DNA of 64,000 nt, from NCBI RefSeq assembly GCF_026016325.1, contig NZ_CP087203.1, forward strand, positions 3,720,001 to 3,784,000, written 5' to 3'. The notes beneath the pieces are model-generated. The model was not told the DNA's origin and made no database searches. It worked only from the letters and a program-made list of their open reading frames with translations. Below are positions 1 through 8,078 of this stretch, piece by piece. Every line of letters starts with the position of its first letter. Within the stretch, counting starts at the first letter, position 1. The stretch is from Pseudomonas sp. B21-056 (GTDB taxonomy: Bacteria; Pseudomonadota; Gammaproteobacteria; Pseudomonadales; Pseudomonadaceae). Both the position numbers and the translations under genes were made by a program.

Positions 1-568
1 TGATTTCGAAGATTTCCTCGACGATCTGCGGTGCCAGCCCCATCGAGGGTTCGTCCAGCAAGACCAGCTGAGGCTTGGCCATCAGCGCCCGTCCTATCGC
101 GATCATCTGCTGCTCTCCGCCCGAGGTATAGCCGGCGGGGATGCTGCGGCGTAGTTTCAGGCGCGGGAAATGGCCGTAGACCCACTCCAGATCGGCCAGG
201 AGCTGGCGCCGCGGAACCTGGCGCGCAAGGGCGCCAGCGAGGAGGTTTTCCTCCACGGTCAATTGGGCAAAGCAATGCCGACCTTCCAGCACTTGCACCA
301 AACCGTTCGCCGCCAAGGTGTGGGGAGCGCTGTGAGTCACCTCTCGCCCTTGATACACAATCCGCCCCCGTACCACTTCGCCCCGTTCGGCACGCACCAG
401 GTTGGAGACTGCCTTCAACGTCGTGCTCTTACCGGCACCATTGGCGCCCAGCAACGCCACGACCTGCCCTTTCGCGACGTTCAGCGACACGCTCCGCACG
501 GCCAGGATGGTCTGTTCATAGAAGACTTCAATATCGTCGATCTGCAGGATCGGCACGTTCGTCGCCAT
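1..568 (-). CDS. Branched-chain-type ABC transporter ATP-binding protein (LivF-like), 3' end outside window
   Basis: ATPase subunit of a branched-chain amino acid/amide-type importer; it powers uptake from the inner face of the cytoplasmic membrane. Reading from the ATG at 568, the protein shows a Walker A (GANGAGKST), a signature loop (SGGEQQM) and a Walker B (LVLLDEP), in the usual order and spacing for a LivF protein. The reading frame is open to the window edge, so the C-terminus is missing. It lies 57 bp downstream of the substrate-binding protein gene and is the last visible member of the operon that starts with msuE at 7702. The second ATPase of the same importer is at 4033-4815. The substrate cannot be read from the ATPase; the neighbours suggest an organosulfur compound. 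Confidence 0.9.
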   Translation of the reverse strand, partial: MATNVPILQIDDIEVFYEQTILAVRSVSLNVAKGQVVALLGANGAGKSTTLKAVSNLVRAERGEVVRGRIVYQGREVTHSAPHTLAANGLVQVLEGRHCFAQLTVEENLLAGALARQVPRRQLLADLEWVYGHFPRLKLRRSIPAGYTSGGEQQMIAIGRALMAKPQLVLLDEPSMGLAPQIVEEIFEI

Positions 569-625
569 GCTGTTTCGCCTCTTCGCGGAACCACCGGACG
601 CAAGCGCCCGGATCGTCGGGTTGCC

Positions 626-1951
626 TCAGGTTTCCTTGTTGCAGTCACGCGGGGTGATGCCTTTTTCCCGGGCGTACTGATGGGACGACGCTTCGATGAT
701 CGGCCGCAGCAAGGCGCGGTCGGCCTGGACCCAGTCGCTGATCAGTTTCCACTGCGCGCCGTCCCATTGCTGGAAGCGCACCGCCCCGCCACCTTCGTGG
801 TCCGAGCACGAGAGTTGCAACGGCTGCACCAACCCCAACGCCCCCAGTTCCTTGAGTCGAGCGTCGTCGAGCTTGAGATTCTCGAACCCCCAGCGCACCT
901 GCTCACCGGTCAACGGCTGCTTGCCGAATTTCTGCTGTGCGATACGCACGGCTTCAACGTTAAGAATGCCGTTGACCACGCCGAGGTTGTAGTACACGGT
1001 GCCGAAACGCTTGGGATCGGCCAGGTCGCCATGACCGGTATCGACCACTTGCTGCTTGATGCCTTGCAGCACCGGGAAATCGGTACCCGAAGGATGAGTG
1101 GTAATGGCAATGAATCCTTTGGCGGCGGCACCGGCCGGTGCGGCGTCATCCTCGGAATTGCTCCAGATATTGCCGATGATGCGATCGGCCGGGAAGCCGA
1201 CCTTCTGCGCGGTCTTCAGCGCCACCGGGTTCATCACGCCCCAGCCGCGCAGGATCACCCAGTCGGGTTTTTCCCGGCGGATGTTCAGCCATTGCGACTG
1301 CTGTTCGTTGCCTGGGTGCGGCACCTCCAGCAAGGTCAGCGAAAAGCCGTACTTGTCGGCCAGGGTTTGCAGGACCTCGTTGGTCTCCTTGCCGTAGGGC
1401 GAGCCGTGGTACAGAGTGACGATCTTCAGGCCCTTGAGTTTATCCAGCCCGCCGGCCCGCTGGCCGATGTAGTTGATGATCGCGGACACTTCGGAATAAG
1501 GGTTCAACTGCAACGGGAAGACATAGGGAAACACGCTGCCATCGGTGGAGTCCGTGCGTCCGTGGTTGATGGTAATCAACGGCAGTTTGTCGGCCGTCGA
1601 ACGCTCCAGCGTGGCGTAGGCGATGCCCACCGACAGCGGGTTGGTGGCCGCCGCTGGCGCACCGTTCAAGCCTTTCTTCAGGCGCTCGTAGCACTCGACG
1701 CCCTTTTCCACCACGTATTCGGTTTCGCATTCGCTCCAGGTCAACTGGACGCCGTTCACGCCGCCGTTGGCGTTGACGTATTTGAGATAGTCGATGAAGC
1801 CGCCGAAAAAACCGGTGCCACCGGCCGCATAGGGGCCGACGCGATAGCTTTGCAGCGGGAAGTATTGCTCGTTGTCCGCCTGGACGGTAAAGGCCGCGAC
1901 GGTGAGGCTGAGGGCCAGCGCCAGGCTGCTCGCGAAAGATCGTTTGAACAT
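626..1951 (-). CDS. ABC transporter periplasmic substrate-binding protein (branched-chain amino acid family)
   Basis: Periplasmic receptor that would deliver ligand to the LIV-type permeases encoded next to it. The 441-residue protein starts MFKRSFASS with a typical signal peptide (hydrophobic stretch about residues 8-22, cleavage near VQA). The mature part has the two-lobe type-I binding protein look (Peripla_BP_6 family), including an early GPYAAGGTGFFGGFIDY segment. The ATG at 1951 is chosen because the frame upstream runs into the permease gene and only here does a signal peptide start. It sits 53 bp after the permease gene and 57 bp before the LivF-like gene. Proteins of this family bind amino acids, amides, urea or aromatic acids; the placement behind msuE-sfnG makes a sulfonate or sulfone-related ligand an attractive but unproved guess. 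Confidence 0.88.
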   Translation of the reverse strand: MFKRSFASSLALALSLTVAAFTVQADNEQYFPLQSYRVGPYAAGGTGFFGGFIDYLKYVNANGGVNGVQLTWSECETEYVVEKGVECYERLKKGLNGAPAAATNPLSVGIAYATLERSTADKLPLITINHGRTDSTDGSVFPYVFPLQLNPYSEVSAIINYIGQRAGGLDKLKGLKIVTLYHGSPYGKETNEVLQTLADKYGFSLTLLEVPHPGNEQQSQWLNIRREKPDWVILRGWGVMNPVALKTAQKVGFPADRIIGNIWSNSEDDAAPAGAAAKGFIAITTHPSGTDFPVLQGIKQQVVDTGHGDLADPKRFGTVYYNLGVVNGILNVEAVRIAQQKFGKQPLTGEQVRWGFENLKLDDARLKELGALGLVQPLQLSCSDHEGGGAVRFQQWDGAQWKLISDWVQADRALLRPIIEASSHQYAREKGITPRDCNKET

Positions 1952-2004
1952 TGGATTTTCCTTAGGGTGTAGCCAGTGACCTGTGTGGTTAATTCGTGCG
2001 GCGT

Positions 2005-3072
2005 TCAGTAGCGCAGCGGCCACAGCCGCATGCGCTCGCGACAGCGCTGCCAGAGGCGCGCCAGGCCCTCTGGCTCCTTGATCAGGAACAGGATGATCAG
2101 GGCGCCGAAGAGCATCTTCTGCAGGTTTTCCACCTGACCGGCGTCGATCAGCCCGCCGGGCAGCAGCGACGCCAGGTTCGAGAGCAGGACGGGGAACAGG
2201 ACGATGAACGCCGCCCCGAGGAAGTTGCCCAGCAGGCTGCCGAGCCCGCCGATAATGATGATGAACAGAATCTGGAAAGACCGATTGAGATCGAAGCCAT
2301 GGGGCTCCACGGTGCCCAGGTAGGCGAAGGCCCACAGCGCGCCGGCCACTCCCAGGAAAAACCCGCTGATGGCGAAGGCCAGCAATTTGGTTTTTGCCGG
2401 TTGAATACCGATGACGGCCGCGGCGGTGTCCATGTCGCGCACCGCCATCCAGTTGCGCCCCAGCTCGCTGCGCACCAGGTTCTTGCCCAGCCAGAACAGC
2501 GCCACCACCACGGTCAGCGTCAACAGGTAGCGACCGCTCGGGGCGTCCAGGTTCACACCCAGTACCTCCAGGCGCGGCGCGCTGATCACGCCTGAGGCAC
2601 TGTTGTTGGAAAACCAGCTGTACCGGGTCAGCGCCCAGGTCACGAAGAACTGCGCCGCCAGGGTCGAAACCAGCAGATAGAAACCCTTGATACGCAGGCT
2701 CGGCAAGCCGAACAGCACCGCCACCAGTGCCGCCGCCAACCCACCCAAAGCGATGCTGAACAACAACGGCAAGCCAGCGACACGCACTTCGAGGTTGTAG
2801 GTGGCAAAGGCCCCGACCGCCATGAACGCTGCCGAACCGAGCGACAGTTGCCCGGCATAACCGGTCAGCAGATTGAGTCCCAACCCGGCCAGGGACAGCA
2901 CCAGGAACGGAATCAGAATCGCGCTGAGCCAGTAGTCGTTGCCAATCCAGGGCACGCCGACAAAGGCAAACAGCAACAGCGCGGCGAGCCCGTGGCGATC
3001 CTGGCGCAAGGCGAAGACGCGACGGCCCTCGGCATAGCGTGTATTGAACTGGCCTGCTTCTCGATAAAACAT
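2005..3072 (-). CDS. Branched-chain-type ABC transporter permease (LivM-like)
   Basis: Inner-membrane channel subunit of the LIV-type importer. The 355-residue protein has many hydrophobic helices and the LivM hallmarks LTGYAGQLSLG near residue 65 and a Gly-rich IIIIGGLGSLLGNFLGA segment near residue 270, in the region that contacts the ATPases. The ATG at 3072 (MFYREAGQF) lies 11 bp after the stop of the LivH-like gene, indicating translational coupling. Both permease types (LivH and LivM) are present, so the importer is complete: two permeases, two ATPases, one binding protein. Confidence 0.9.
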   Translation of the reverse strand: MFYREAGQFNTRYAEGRRVFALRQDRHGLAALLLFAFVGVPWIGNDYWLSAILIPFLVLSLAGLGLNLLTGYAGQLSLGSAAFMAVGAFATYNLEVRVAGLPLLFSIALGGLAAALVAVLFGLPSLRIKGFYLLVSTLAAQFFVTWALTRYSWFSNNSASGVISAPRLEVLGVNLDAPSGRYLLTLTVVVALFWLGKNLVRSELGRNWMAVRDMDTAAAVIGIQPAKTKLLAFAISGFFLGVAGALWAFAYLGTVEPHGFDLNRSFQILFIIIIGGLGSLLGNFLGAAFIVLFPVLLSNLASLLPGGLIDAGQVENLQKMLFGALIILFLIKEPEGLARLWQRCRERMRLWPLRY

Positions 3073-3083
3073 GTTGTTCTCTC

Positions 3084-3965
3084 CTAGACCCGTTCGATGG
3101 CACGTTCGCCAAACAACCCCGCCGGGCGCACCAGCAGGAACAGCAGCGCCAGCACGTAGGGAAACCAGTTCTCGATGCCACTGCCGATAATGGGTCCCAG
3201 GTACACCTCCGCCAGCTTCTCCGAGGCGCCGATGATCAGCCCGCCGACAATCGCGCCGCTGATGGAGGTGAAGCCACCGATGATCAACACCGGCAATGCC
3301 TTGAGCACCACCAGCGACAGCGAGAACTGCACCCCCAGGCGGGCGCCCCAGAGCAGGCCGGCGACCAGCCCGACAAACCCTGCCACCGACCACACCACCA
3401 CCCACACCCGCTGCAAGCGGATGCCCACGGCCAACGCCGCCAGCGGATCGTCGGCCACGGCTCGCAGCGACAGCCCCAGTCGGGTCTTGTTGAACAGCCA
3501 GGACAACAGCAGCACCAGCGATGCCGCTGTCAGCGCGGCGAAAATGTCGAACTGCGACAACAGCATCCCGCCCAGCTCCAGGGGTTCGTCACTGATGCCC
3601 AGCTCCAAACCATGCACCTGGGCGCCCCACAGCGCCTGGGCGAATCCCTCGATGACGTAGGACAGTCCGAGGGTGGCCATGAACAGCGTGATGGGTGAAC
3701 GATTGACCAGCGGGCGCAGCACCACGCGCTCCACCGCCACCGCGATCAACACCATGGCCGCCAGGCTGACAAGAAAGGCCAGCCAGAACGGCACGCCGCG
3801 CTCCAACAGGCTGACAAAGGTCAGCGCGGAGAACAGCACCATCGCGCCCTGGGCGAAATTGAACACGCCGGAGGCCTTGTAGATCAGTACAAAACCGATG
3901 GCGACCAGGGCGTACATCACCCCCGCCAGCAGCCCGCCAATCAGTACTTCAAAGAAAAATTCCAT
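3084..3965 (-). CDS. Branched-chain-type ABC transporter permease (LivH-like)
   Basis: Second membrane subunit of the importer. The 293-residue protein starts MEFFFEVLIGGLLAG and carries the LivH signature near residues 15-45 (ALVAIGFVLIYKASGVFNFA) and the C-terminal GGFTSISGAIVGGLIIG segment that docks to the ATPase. Length and order of hydrophobic segments fit the LivH family. The start at 3965 is the first that gives this N-terminus; a longer upstream frame would overlap the LivG-like gene. It lies 67 bp after that gene, the longest gap in the operon. Confidence 0.9.
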   Translation of the reverse strand: MEFFFEVLIGGLLAGVMYALVAIGFVLIYKASGVFNFAQGAMVLFSALTFVSLLERGVPFWLAFLVSLAAMVLIAVAVERVVLRPLVNRSPITLFMATLGLSYVIEGFAQALWGAQVHGLELGISDEPLELGGMLLSQFDIFAALTAASLVLLLSWLFNKTRLGLSLRAVADDPLAALAVGIRLQRVWVVVWSVAGFVGLVAGLLWGARLGVQFSLSLVVLKALPVLIIGGFTSISGAIVGGLIIGASEKLAEVYLGPIIGSGIENWFPYVLALLFLLVRPAGLFGERAIERV

Positions 3966-4032
3966 GCCTGTTCCTGTTCTGCGGGCGCAACCTGCCTGCC
4001 CTCCCCGACGGGAGAGCCTCGAATAGCCGATG

Positions 4033-4815
4033 TCAGTGGCGTGTGCCCAGGTAAGCCGCAATGACCTCGGGGTTCTGCCGTACCGCTTCGGGCGCGCCGT
4101 CGCCGATCTTGCGACCGTAATCCAGCACCACCACGTGGTCGCTGATGTCCATGACCACGCCAATGTCGTGCTCGATCAACACCACGGTGGTGCCCAGTTC
4201 GCGATTGATGTCGACGATGAAACGGCTCATTTGCTGCTTCTCCTCGGCATTCATCCCGGCCATGGGCTCATCCAGCAGCAACAGCCGAGGCTCCGCCGCC
4301 AGCGCACGGGCCAGCTCTACCCGTTTCTGCAAGCCATAGGGCAACGTGCCGACCGACACGTGGCGCCAGGGCTGCAAGTGCAGGAACTCAATGACCCGCT
4401 CCGCCGCTTCACGCTGGCGATCATCCTCGCGCCGGGCTCGACCGATTTGCAGGGTCTGTTCGATCCAGGTGCTGCGACGCTTGAGATTGCGTCCGGTCAG
4501 GACGTTGTCGAGCACGCTCATGCCCTTGAACAGCGCGATGTTCTGGAACGTCCGGGCGATACCGCGCACGGCCGCATCGTGGGCGCGCACCCTGCGCCAC
4601 TCTTTCCGATCAAAACGGATACGCCCGCTCTGGGCCTGGTACACACCGCTGATGACATTCAACAGCGAACTCTTGCCGGCGCCGTTGGGGCCGATCAAGG
4701 CACAGATCTCACCGGTGACAACGCGAAAACTGATGTCGGTGACCGCTTTGACGCCTTTGAATGACAGGGACACCTGTTCCAGTTCCAGCAAATTCACGAT
4801 GCTCGTTTCAGTCAT
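4033..4815 (-). CDS. Branched-chain-type ABC transporter ATP-binding protein (LivG-like)
   Basis: First ATPase of the importer, 260 residues. Visible motifs are Walker A GPNGAGKSS, the Q-loop region FQNIALFKGMSVLDNV, a degenerate signature (LPYGLQKRVELARALA) and Walker B LLLLDEP followed by MAGMN, typical of LivG. The ATG at 4815 is preferred over an in-frame GTG nine bases upstream because a GAGGTG ribosome site sits six bases before it. It starts 12 bp after the stop of the AMP-ligase-like gene, so the two are certainly co-transcribed. The core of the signature reads YGLQKR rather than LSGGQ, a variation common in LivG proteins. Confidence 0.9.
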   Translation of the reverse strand: MTETSIVNLLELEQVSLSFKGVKAVTDISFRVVTGEICALIGPNGAGKSSLLNVISGVYQAQSGRIRFDRKEWRRVRAHDAAVRGIARTFQNIALFKGMSVLDNVLTGRNLKRRSTWIEQTLQIGRARREDDRQREAAERVIEFLHLQPWRHVSVGTLPYGLQKRVELARALAAEPRLLLLDEPMAGMNAEEKQQMSRFIVDINRELGTTVVLIEHDIGVVMDISDHVVVLDYGRKIGDGAPEAVRQNPEVIAAYLGTRH

Positions 4816-4827
4816 GGAACACACCTC

Positions 4828-5988
4828 TCAAGCCCATTGCGACTGGCGTTCGATCCAGTCCTCGGTGACGTTCTCTGCGGTACTCACCGGCGACGTCCAT
4901 TCGACCGAATCGCTGCAGTGGCGAACCCGGATTCCCAGGGTCTCGAAGAACACCCGGGTCTCGGCCCGCAAGGTATCGCCCACCAACAGGGGCACGCGGG
5001 TGCGGGTAAACCCCAGCACGTCGCGCAGTGGTCGCCGTACCAGCCAGCCCCCCAGATGCCGTTGCAACACACCCGGTTCCGTTGCTAACGCCCAGTTCAC
5101 TAACTTGCGGGACCAACTGCCGGGTTCCGGCAAACGCTCCAGCGCGTACCCGTGCAAACGCTCGTAGGTTTCCCGCGTCCCGGCCACCAGTGTCGGGCCC
5201 AGTTCCCGTCGGTCACGATCACGGGTGGCGAGGTTCTCTGGAAAGTTCAGGCGAAAACCGGCGATCAGCCAAGGCGCCAGCAGATAGCGGGCTTGCCCGC
5301 CTGAAGCGAACCCTCGCGCGACCAGCGCTTCTTCCTGCCGCCCGAGCGATTCGCGCGCCACCAACCGTTGGCCTTCCTGCAATAGCTCGGCGTGACTGAG
5401 GCGTTGCTGTTCGATTGCCTGCGCACCTTGGCGATAGAACACGAATGCGGTTTCCTGCCCAAGTCCTTGAGGCGCTCGTTCAGCGACAGGCCGCTGGGCA
5501 ATCAGCGCGGCATAATCCAGCGCTTGAACGAATGGAATCGATTCCGGCAGGCCACGCTTATCGAGGTAAACCAGCACACGGGCGACTACCTGTGCCGCTT
5601 GTAGGCGAAGGATCTCCTCGCGGCCCTCAACCAGTACGAAGTCCGGCTGCAGAGTGCCAAGCAGTTGCACTTGTCCGGTGGCCGGCTCCAACGGATCGAA
5701 CAGGCTCGCTACGCCGCCCAGCCACTGCGCCGCCAGTGCCGCAAGCAGCGCCTGCGGCCTGGGCCGGCTGATGATGGTCAGCGTCGCGCCCGCCGAAAAG
5801 CCTCGGGCCTGCAAGGCATCCGCCAGGCGCTGCACCTCTTCGGCCACCTGCCCCCAGGTCCGCACCTGCCAGATGCCCAGATGCTTATGACGCAGGGCGA
5901 CGTCCGCACCGTGTCGCCGCGCCTGGTGCTGCAGCCACTGGGGCAAACTCGACGGCGCCTCGTCGGGCAGGTTGGTGAGCGTACCCAT
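4828..5988 (-). CDS. Truncated, motif-less AMP-dependent acyl-CoA synthetase-like protein
   Basis: A 386-residue protein that follows the plan of the N-terminal domain of long-chain acyl-CoA synthetases. It starts with LPQWLQHQARRHGADVALRH and WGQVAEEVQRLADALQARG, has the middle ENLATRDRDRRELGPTLVAGTRETYERL segment, and ends near the place where active enzymes have the YGxTE motif. The adenylate-forming P-loop (TSGTTGxPKG) is absent: the aligned stretch reads FVFYRQGAQAIEQQ just before LSHAELL. The C-terminal domain with the catalytic lysine is also missing (family proteins are around 600 residues). No frameshift is apparent. Full-length ligases often accompany LIV-type importers, where they activate the imported acid. 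This one is probably a non-catalytic remnant or a pseudoenzyme kept for another role. It lies 15 bp after sfnG. Confidence 0.6.
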   Translation of the reverse strand: MGTLTNLPDEAPSSLPQWLQHQARRHGADVALRHKHLGIWQVRTWGQVAEEVQRLADALQARGFSAGATLTIISRPRPQALLAALAAQWLGGVASLFDPLEPATGQVQLLGTLQPDFVLVEGREEILRLQAAQVVARVLVYLDKRGLPESIPFVQALDYAALIAQRPVAERAPQGLGQETAFVFYRQGAQAIEQQRLSHAELLQEGQRLVARESLGRQEEALVARGFASGGQARYLLAPWLIAGFRLNFPENLATRDRDRRELGPTLVAGTRETYERLHGYALERLPEPGSWSRKLVNWALATEPGVLQRHLGGWLVRRPLRDVLGFTRTRVPLLVGDTLRAETRVFFETLGIRVRHCSDSVEWTSPVSTAENVTEDWIERQSQWA

Positions 5989-6003
5989 GTCCGTCTCCCG
6001 CGC

Positions 6004-7101
6004 CTAAGCGACTGCCGCTGTTCTGGTCGCCACCTTGCGTTGCTCCAGCTCACGCACCAGCGGCAGGACCTTGCGGCCGAAATACTCGACTTCCTCCTGG
6101 AAGTGCAGGAACCCCGCGAGCACCAGATCGACGCCCACGGCCTTGAGCGCCACGATCCGTTCGGCGATCTGCCGGGGTGTACCGATCAGGTTGGTCTTGA
6201 AGCCATCGTTGTATTGCACAAGGTCCTCGAAACTGGATCTGGCCCAGTTGCCCTCGCCTTCCGGGCTCGACTTGCCGGCCTGCCTGGCCGCGTCGCCAAA
6301 GGCATTCACCGCTTCCGGGTCGGCCTGATCGATGATTTGCGCCAGGACTGCACGCGCCTCTTCTTCGGTGTCGCGGGCGATGACAAAAGCGTTTATCCCG
6401 ACCTTGACCTTGTGGTGGTTGGCAGCGGCTTTCGCCTGAATGTCATCGATCTGGGCCTTGACGCCTTCCACCGTATTGCCGTTGGTGAAATACCAGTCGG
6501 AAACCCGCGCAGCCATGTCCCGTGCGGCACGCGAGCTACCGCCCTGGAAGATTTCCGGATGCTGCTGCAAGGGCTTCGGCTTGAGGGTGTAGTCATGGAA
6601 GCGGTAGAAGTCACCGCGAAAGGTGAAATTGTCGGTGGTCCAGATGCCCTTGAGCGCGGTGATGAACTCTTCGGAGCGGCGATAGCGTTCGTCGTGCTCC
6701 AGCCATGGCTCGCCAATGGCGGTGAACTCGCCCTTGAACCAGCCGGACACCACGTTGACCGCGACTCGGCCGCCGGTCAGATGATCGATGGTTGCAATCT
6801 GCTTGGCCAGCACCGAAGGCGTCCATGGCCCCGGCAACACCGCCGCGATAACTTTCAGGCGCGTGGTGGCGGCCAGCAAGGCGTGACTGAAGGCCACCGA
6901 TTCGTGCTGGTATTCGGCGCCATAACCGGCGGTAAAGCGCACCTGAGACAAGGCGTAGTCGAACCCGGCCTCCTCGGCGATCTGGGCCAGCTTGCGGTTG
7001 TAGTCGATCCCCCAGTCGGTGCGTTGCTCGATCTTGCTGACCACCAGCCCGCCGCTGACGTTAGGTACCCAGTAAGCAAACTTGATCGTGTCCTGGCTCA
7101 T
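6004..7101 (-). CDS. sfnG: FMNH2-dependent dimethylsulfone monooxygenase
   Basis: Cytoplasmic two-component flavin monooxygenase of the bacterial luciferase/SsuD superfamily; SfnG oxidises dimethylsulfone to methanesulfinate during sulfur starvation using FMNH2 from a partner reductase. The 365-residue length matches SfnG. Recognisable stretches are IKFAYWVPNVSGGLVVSKIEQ near the start, VNVVSGWFKGEF (flavin-binding region of the TIM barrel) and FQGGSSRAARDMAA. The ATG at 7101 begins MSQDTIKFAY; a longer frame upstream would overlap msuE. It starts 37 bp after msuE, which would supply the reduced flavin. Assignment to SfnG rather than SsuD or MsuD rests on remembered sequence resemblance and is fairly sure. 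Confidence 0.88.
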   Translation of the reverse strand: MSQDTIKFAYWVPNVSGGLVVSKIEQRTDWGIDYNRKLAQIAEEAGFDYALSQVRFTAGYGAEYQHESVAFSHALLAATTRLKVIAAVLPGPWTPSVLAKQIATIDHLTGGRVAVNVVSGWFKGEFTAIGEPWLEHDERYRRSEEFITALKGIWTTDNFTFRGDFYRFHDYTLKPKPLQQHPEIFQGGSSRAARDMAARVSDWYFTNGNTVEGVKAQIDDIQAKAAANHHKVKVGINAFVIARDTEEEARAVLAQIIDQADPEAVNAFGDAARQAGKSSPEGEGNWARSSFEDLVQYNDGFKTNLIGTPRQIAERIVALKAVGVDLVLAGFLHFQEEVEYFGRKVLPLVRELEQRKVATRTAAVA

Positions 7102-7138
7102 TGCATGTACTCCACAGCTCGTTGAAAGGAAGGGATGA

Positions 7139-7702
7139 TCAGGCGGCGCTGGTATTGCGCCGGGCATCCGAGGCAAGGCTCGACAACGCCGCCTCGACAG
7201 CACGCTCGATACGCTCCAGCACTTCGGTGCTGGAGATCCGGTAGTGGGTAAAATCGGTCTCAGTGGCATAGACCCCAACCGGCAGACTGAGGGCCTGGAA
7301 AAACCCGAACAGCGGGCGTAGCTGATGATCGATGACCAGGGCATGGCGCTCGGAGCCCCCCGTGGCGGCCAATAGCACGGGGACGTTCCTGAGGGCTTCG
7401 TGATGAACGAAATCGAACAGGTGCTTGAACAGCCCCGTGTACGACGCCCGATAGACCGGGCTTGCGGCGATCAGCAGATCGGCGCTTTCAATGGCGCGCA
7501 GATGATCCTGCACGGCGGCGGGCAACACTTCACGACGCAACACGCCGGCGAACCCAGGACCGACTTCGGCCAACTCAATCAGGCGCACCTCGATCGGCAA
7601 TTGCTGCCCGAGCCTTTCCACCAGTGCCTGGAGCAGGACCAACGTGCGGGACGGTCGCTGCACGCTGCCTGATATCGCCACTACTTTGAATTGTCTGCTC
7701 AT
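7139..7702 (-). CDS. msuE: NAD(P)H-dependent FMN reductase, MsuE type
   Basis: Flavodoxin-fold reductase that supplies FMNH2 to sulfonate/sulfone monooxygenases such as SfnG or MsuD. The 187-residue protein begins MSRQFKVVAISGSVQRPSRT (phosphate-binding loop) and contains ASPVYRASYTGLFKHLFDF and LLAATGGSERHALVIDHQLR, which are characteristic of the MsuE family. It is the first gene of the sulfur operon. A GGGTGAG ribosome site lies just before the ATG at 7702, and a sigma-54-type promoter lies about 50 bp upstream. Confidence 0.9.
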   Translation of the reverse strand: MSRQFKVVAISGSVQRPSRTLVLLQALVERLGQQLPIEVRLIELAEVGPGFAGVLRREVLPAAVQDHLRAIESADLLIAASPVYRASYTGLFKHLFDFVHHEALRNVPVLLAATGGSERHALVIDHQLRPLFGFFQALSLPVGVYATETDFTHYRISSTEVLERIERAVEAALSSLASDARRNTSAA

Positions 7703-7751
7703 CTCTCACCCTGTGTCCTTGATGCCTTACCAGCATCTGCACAAGGTCAGG

Positions 7752-7767
7752 AGCAGCAACCATGCCA
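7752..7767 (-). promoter_or_regulatory. Sigma-54-type promoter for the msuE-sfnG operon
   Basis: On the minus strand the bases read TGGCATG-GTTG-CTGCT. The invariant GG (-24) and GC (-12) are ten bases apart, with five further consensus bases around them. The predicted transcript start would fall about 40 nt before msuE. Sulfone genes (sfnFG) of P. putida are known to need the sigma-54 activator SfnR, which supports the reading. Not tested. Confidence 0.6.
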
Positions 7768-7785
7768 ACTCATTTTTATTTTATT

Positions 7786-7798
7786 AATCAATAAGTTA
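7786..7798 (+). promoter_or_regulatory. IHF-binding consensus upstream of the sigma-54 promoter
   Basis: AATCAATAAGTTA is a perfect match to WATCAANNNNTTR and lies in an unusually AT-rich patch (7771-7800) about 20-45 bp upstream of the -24 element at 7767. IHF commonly bends DNA between enhancer and sigma-54 promoter, so the position is right for a looping site. Confidence 0.6.
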
Positions 7799-7858
7799 GT
7801 AGAAACTGGCAATCATCTTCACTGTCGCCCGACGGACAGGTTGTTGATCGGCTGTTGC

Positions 7859-7907
7859 CCTGCCAACACCGAGGGTGTCGTGGCTGACGATGGCAACTGT
7901 TGGCAGG
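7859..7907. promoter_or_regulatory. Inverted repeat, candidate activator-binding region
   Basis: CCTGCCAAC (7859-7867) is repeated inverted as GTTGGCAGG (7899-7907), a perfect 9-bp match with 31 bases between. ACACC/GGTGT forms a second small dyad inside (7866-7877). It lies between the two divergent sigma-54-type promoters, about 95 bp upstream of one and 90 bp of the other, a normal enhancer distance for a regulator such as SfnR. The binding protein is a guess. Confidence 0.35.
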
Positions 7908-7998
7908 CATACAGCCAAGCAACACATTGTCCGCAGGGCGACAGCTCTTTCACTCGAACACCAGTATCAAACCCCGATTCCACGGGGCTTTCGGCGTT

Positions 7999-8014
7999 GG
8001 GCATGGAGCGTGCA
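7999..8014 (+). promoter_or_regulatory. Possible sigma-54-type promoter for the DszC/SfnB-like gene
   Basis: The bases GGGCATG-GAGC-GTGCA have the GG and GC pairs at the correct ten-base spacing, with C, A, G and TGCA also matching consensus. The transcript would start near 8025, about 54 nt before the ATG at 8079. It is weaker than the promoter on the other strand because the -24 box begins with G rather than T. Confidence 0.45.
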
Positions 8015-8078
8015 ATGCCAGTGCTGCAGCGACAGGCTCTTTCCTGTCCGCCCTCTCGTCATCAGAAGGAACTTCGTC

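Noticed and set aside
7888..7906. Another possible sigma-54 promoter (TGGCAACTGTTGGCA)
   Set aside because: The GG and GC pairs are nine bases apart, one base short of the required spacing; it is better explained as half of the inverted repeat.
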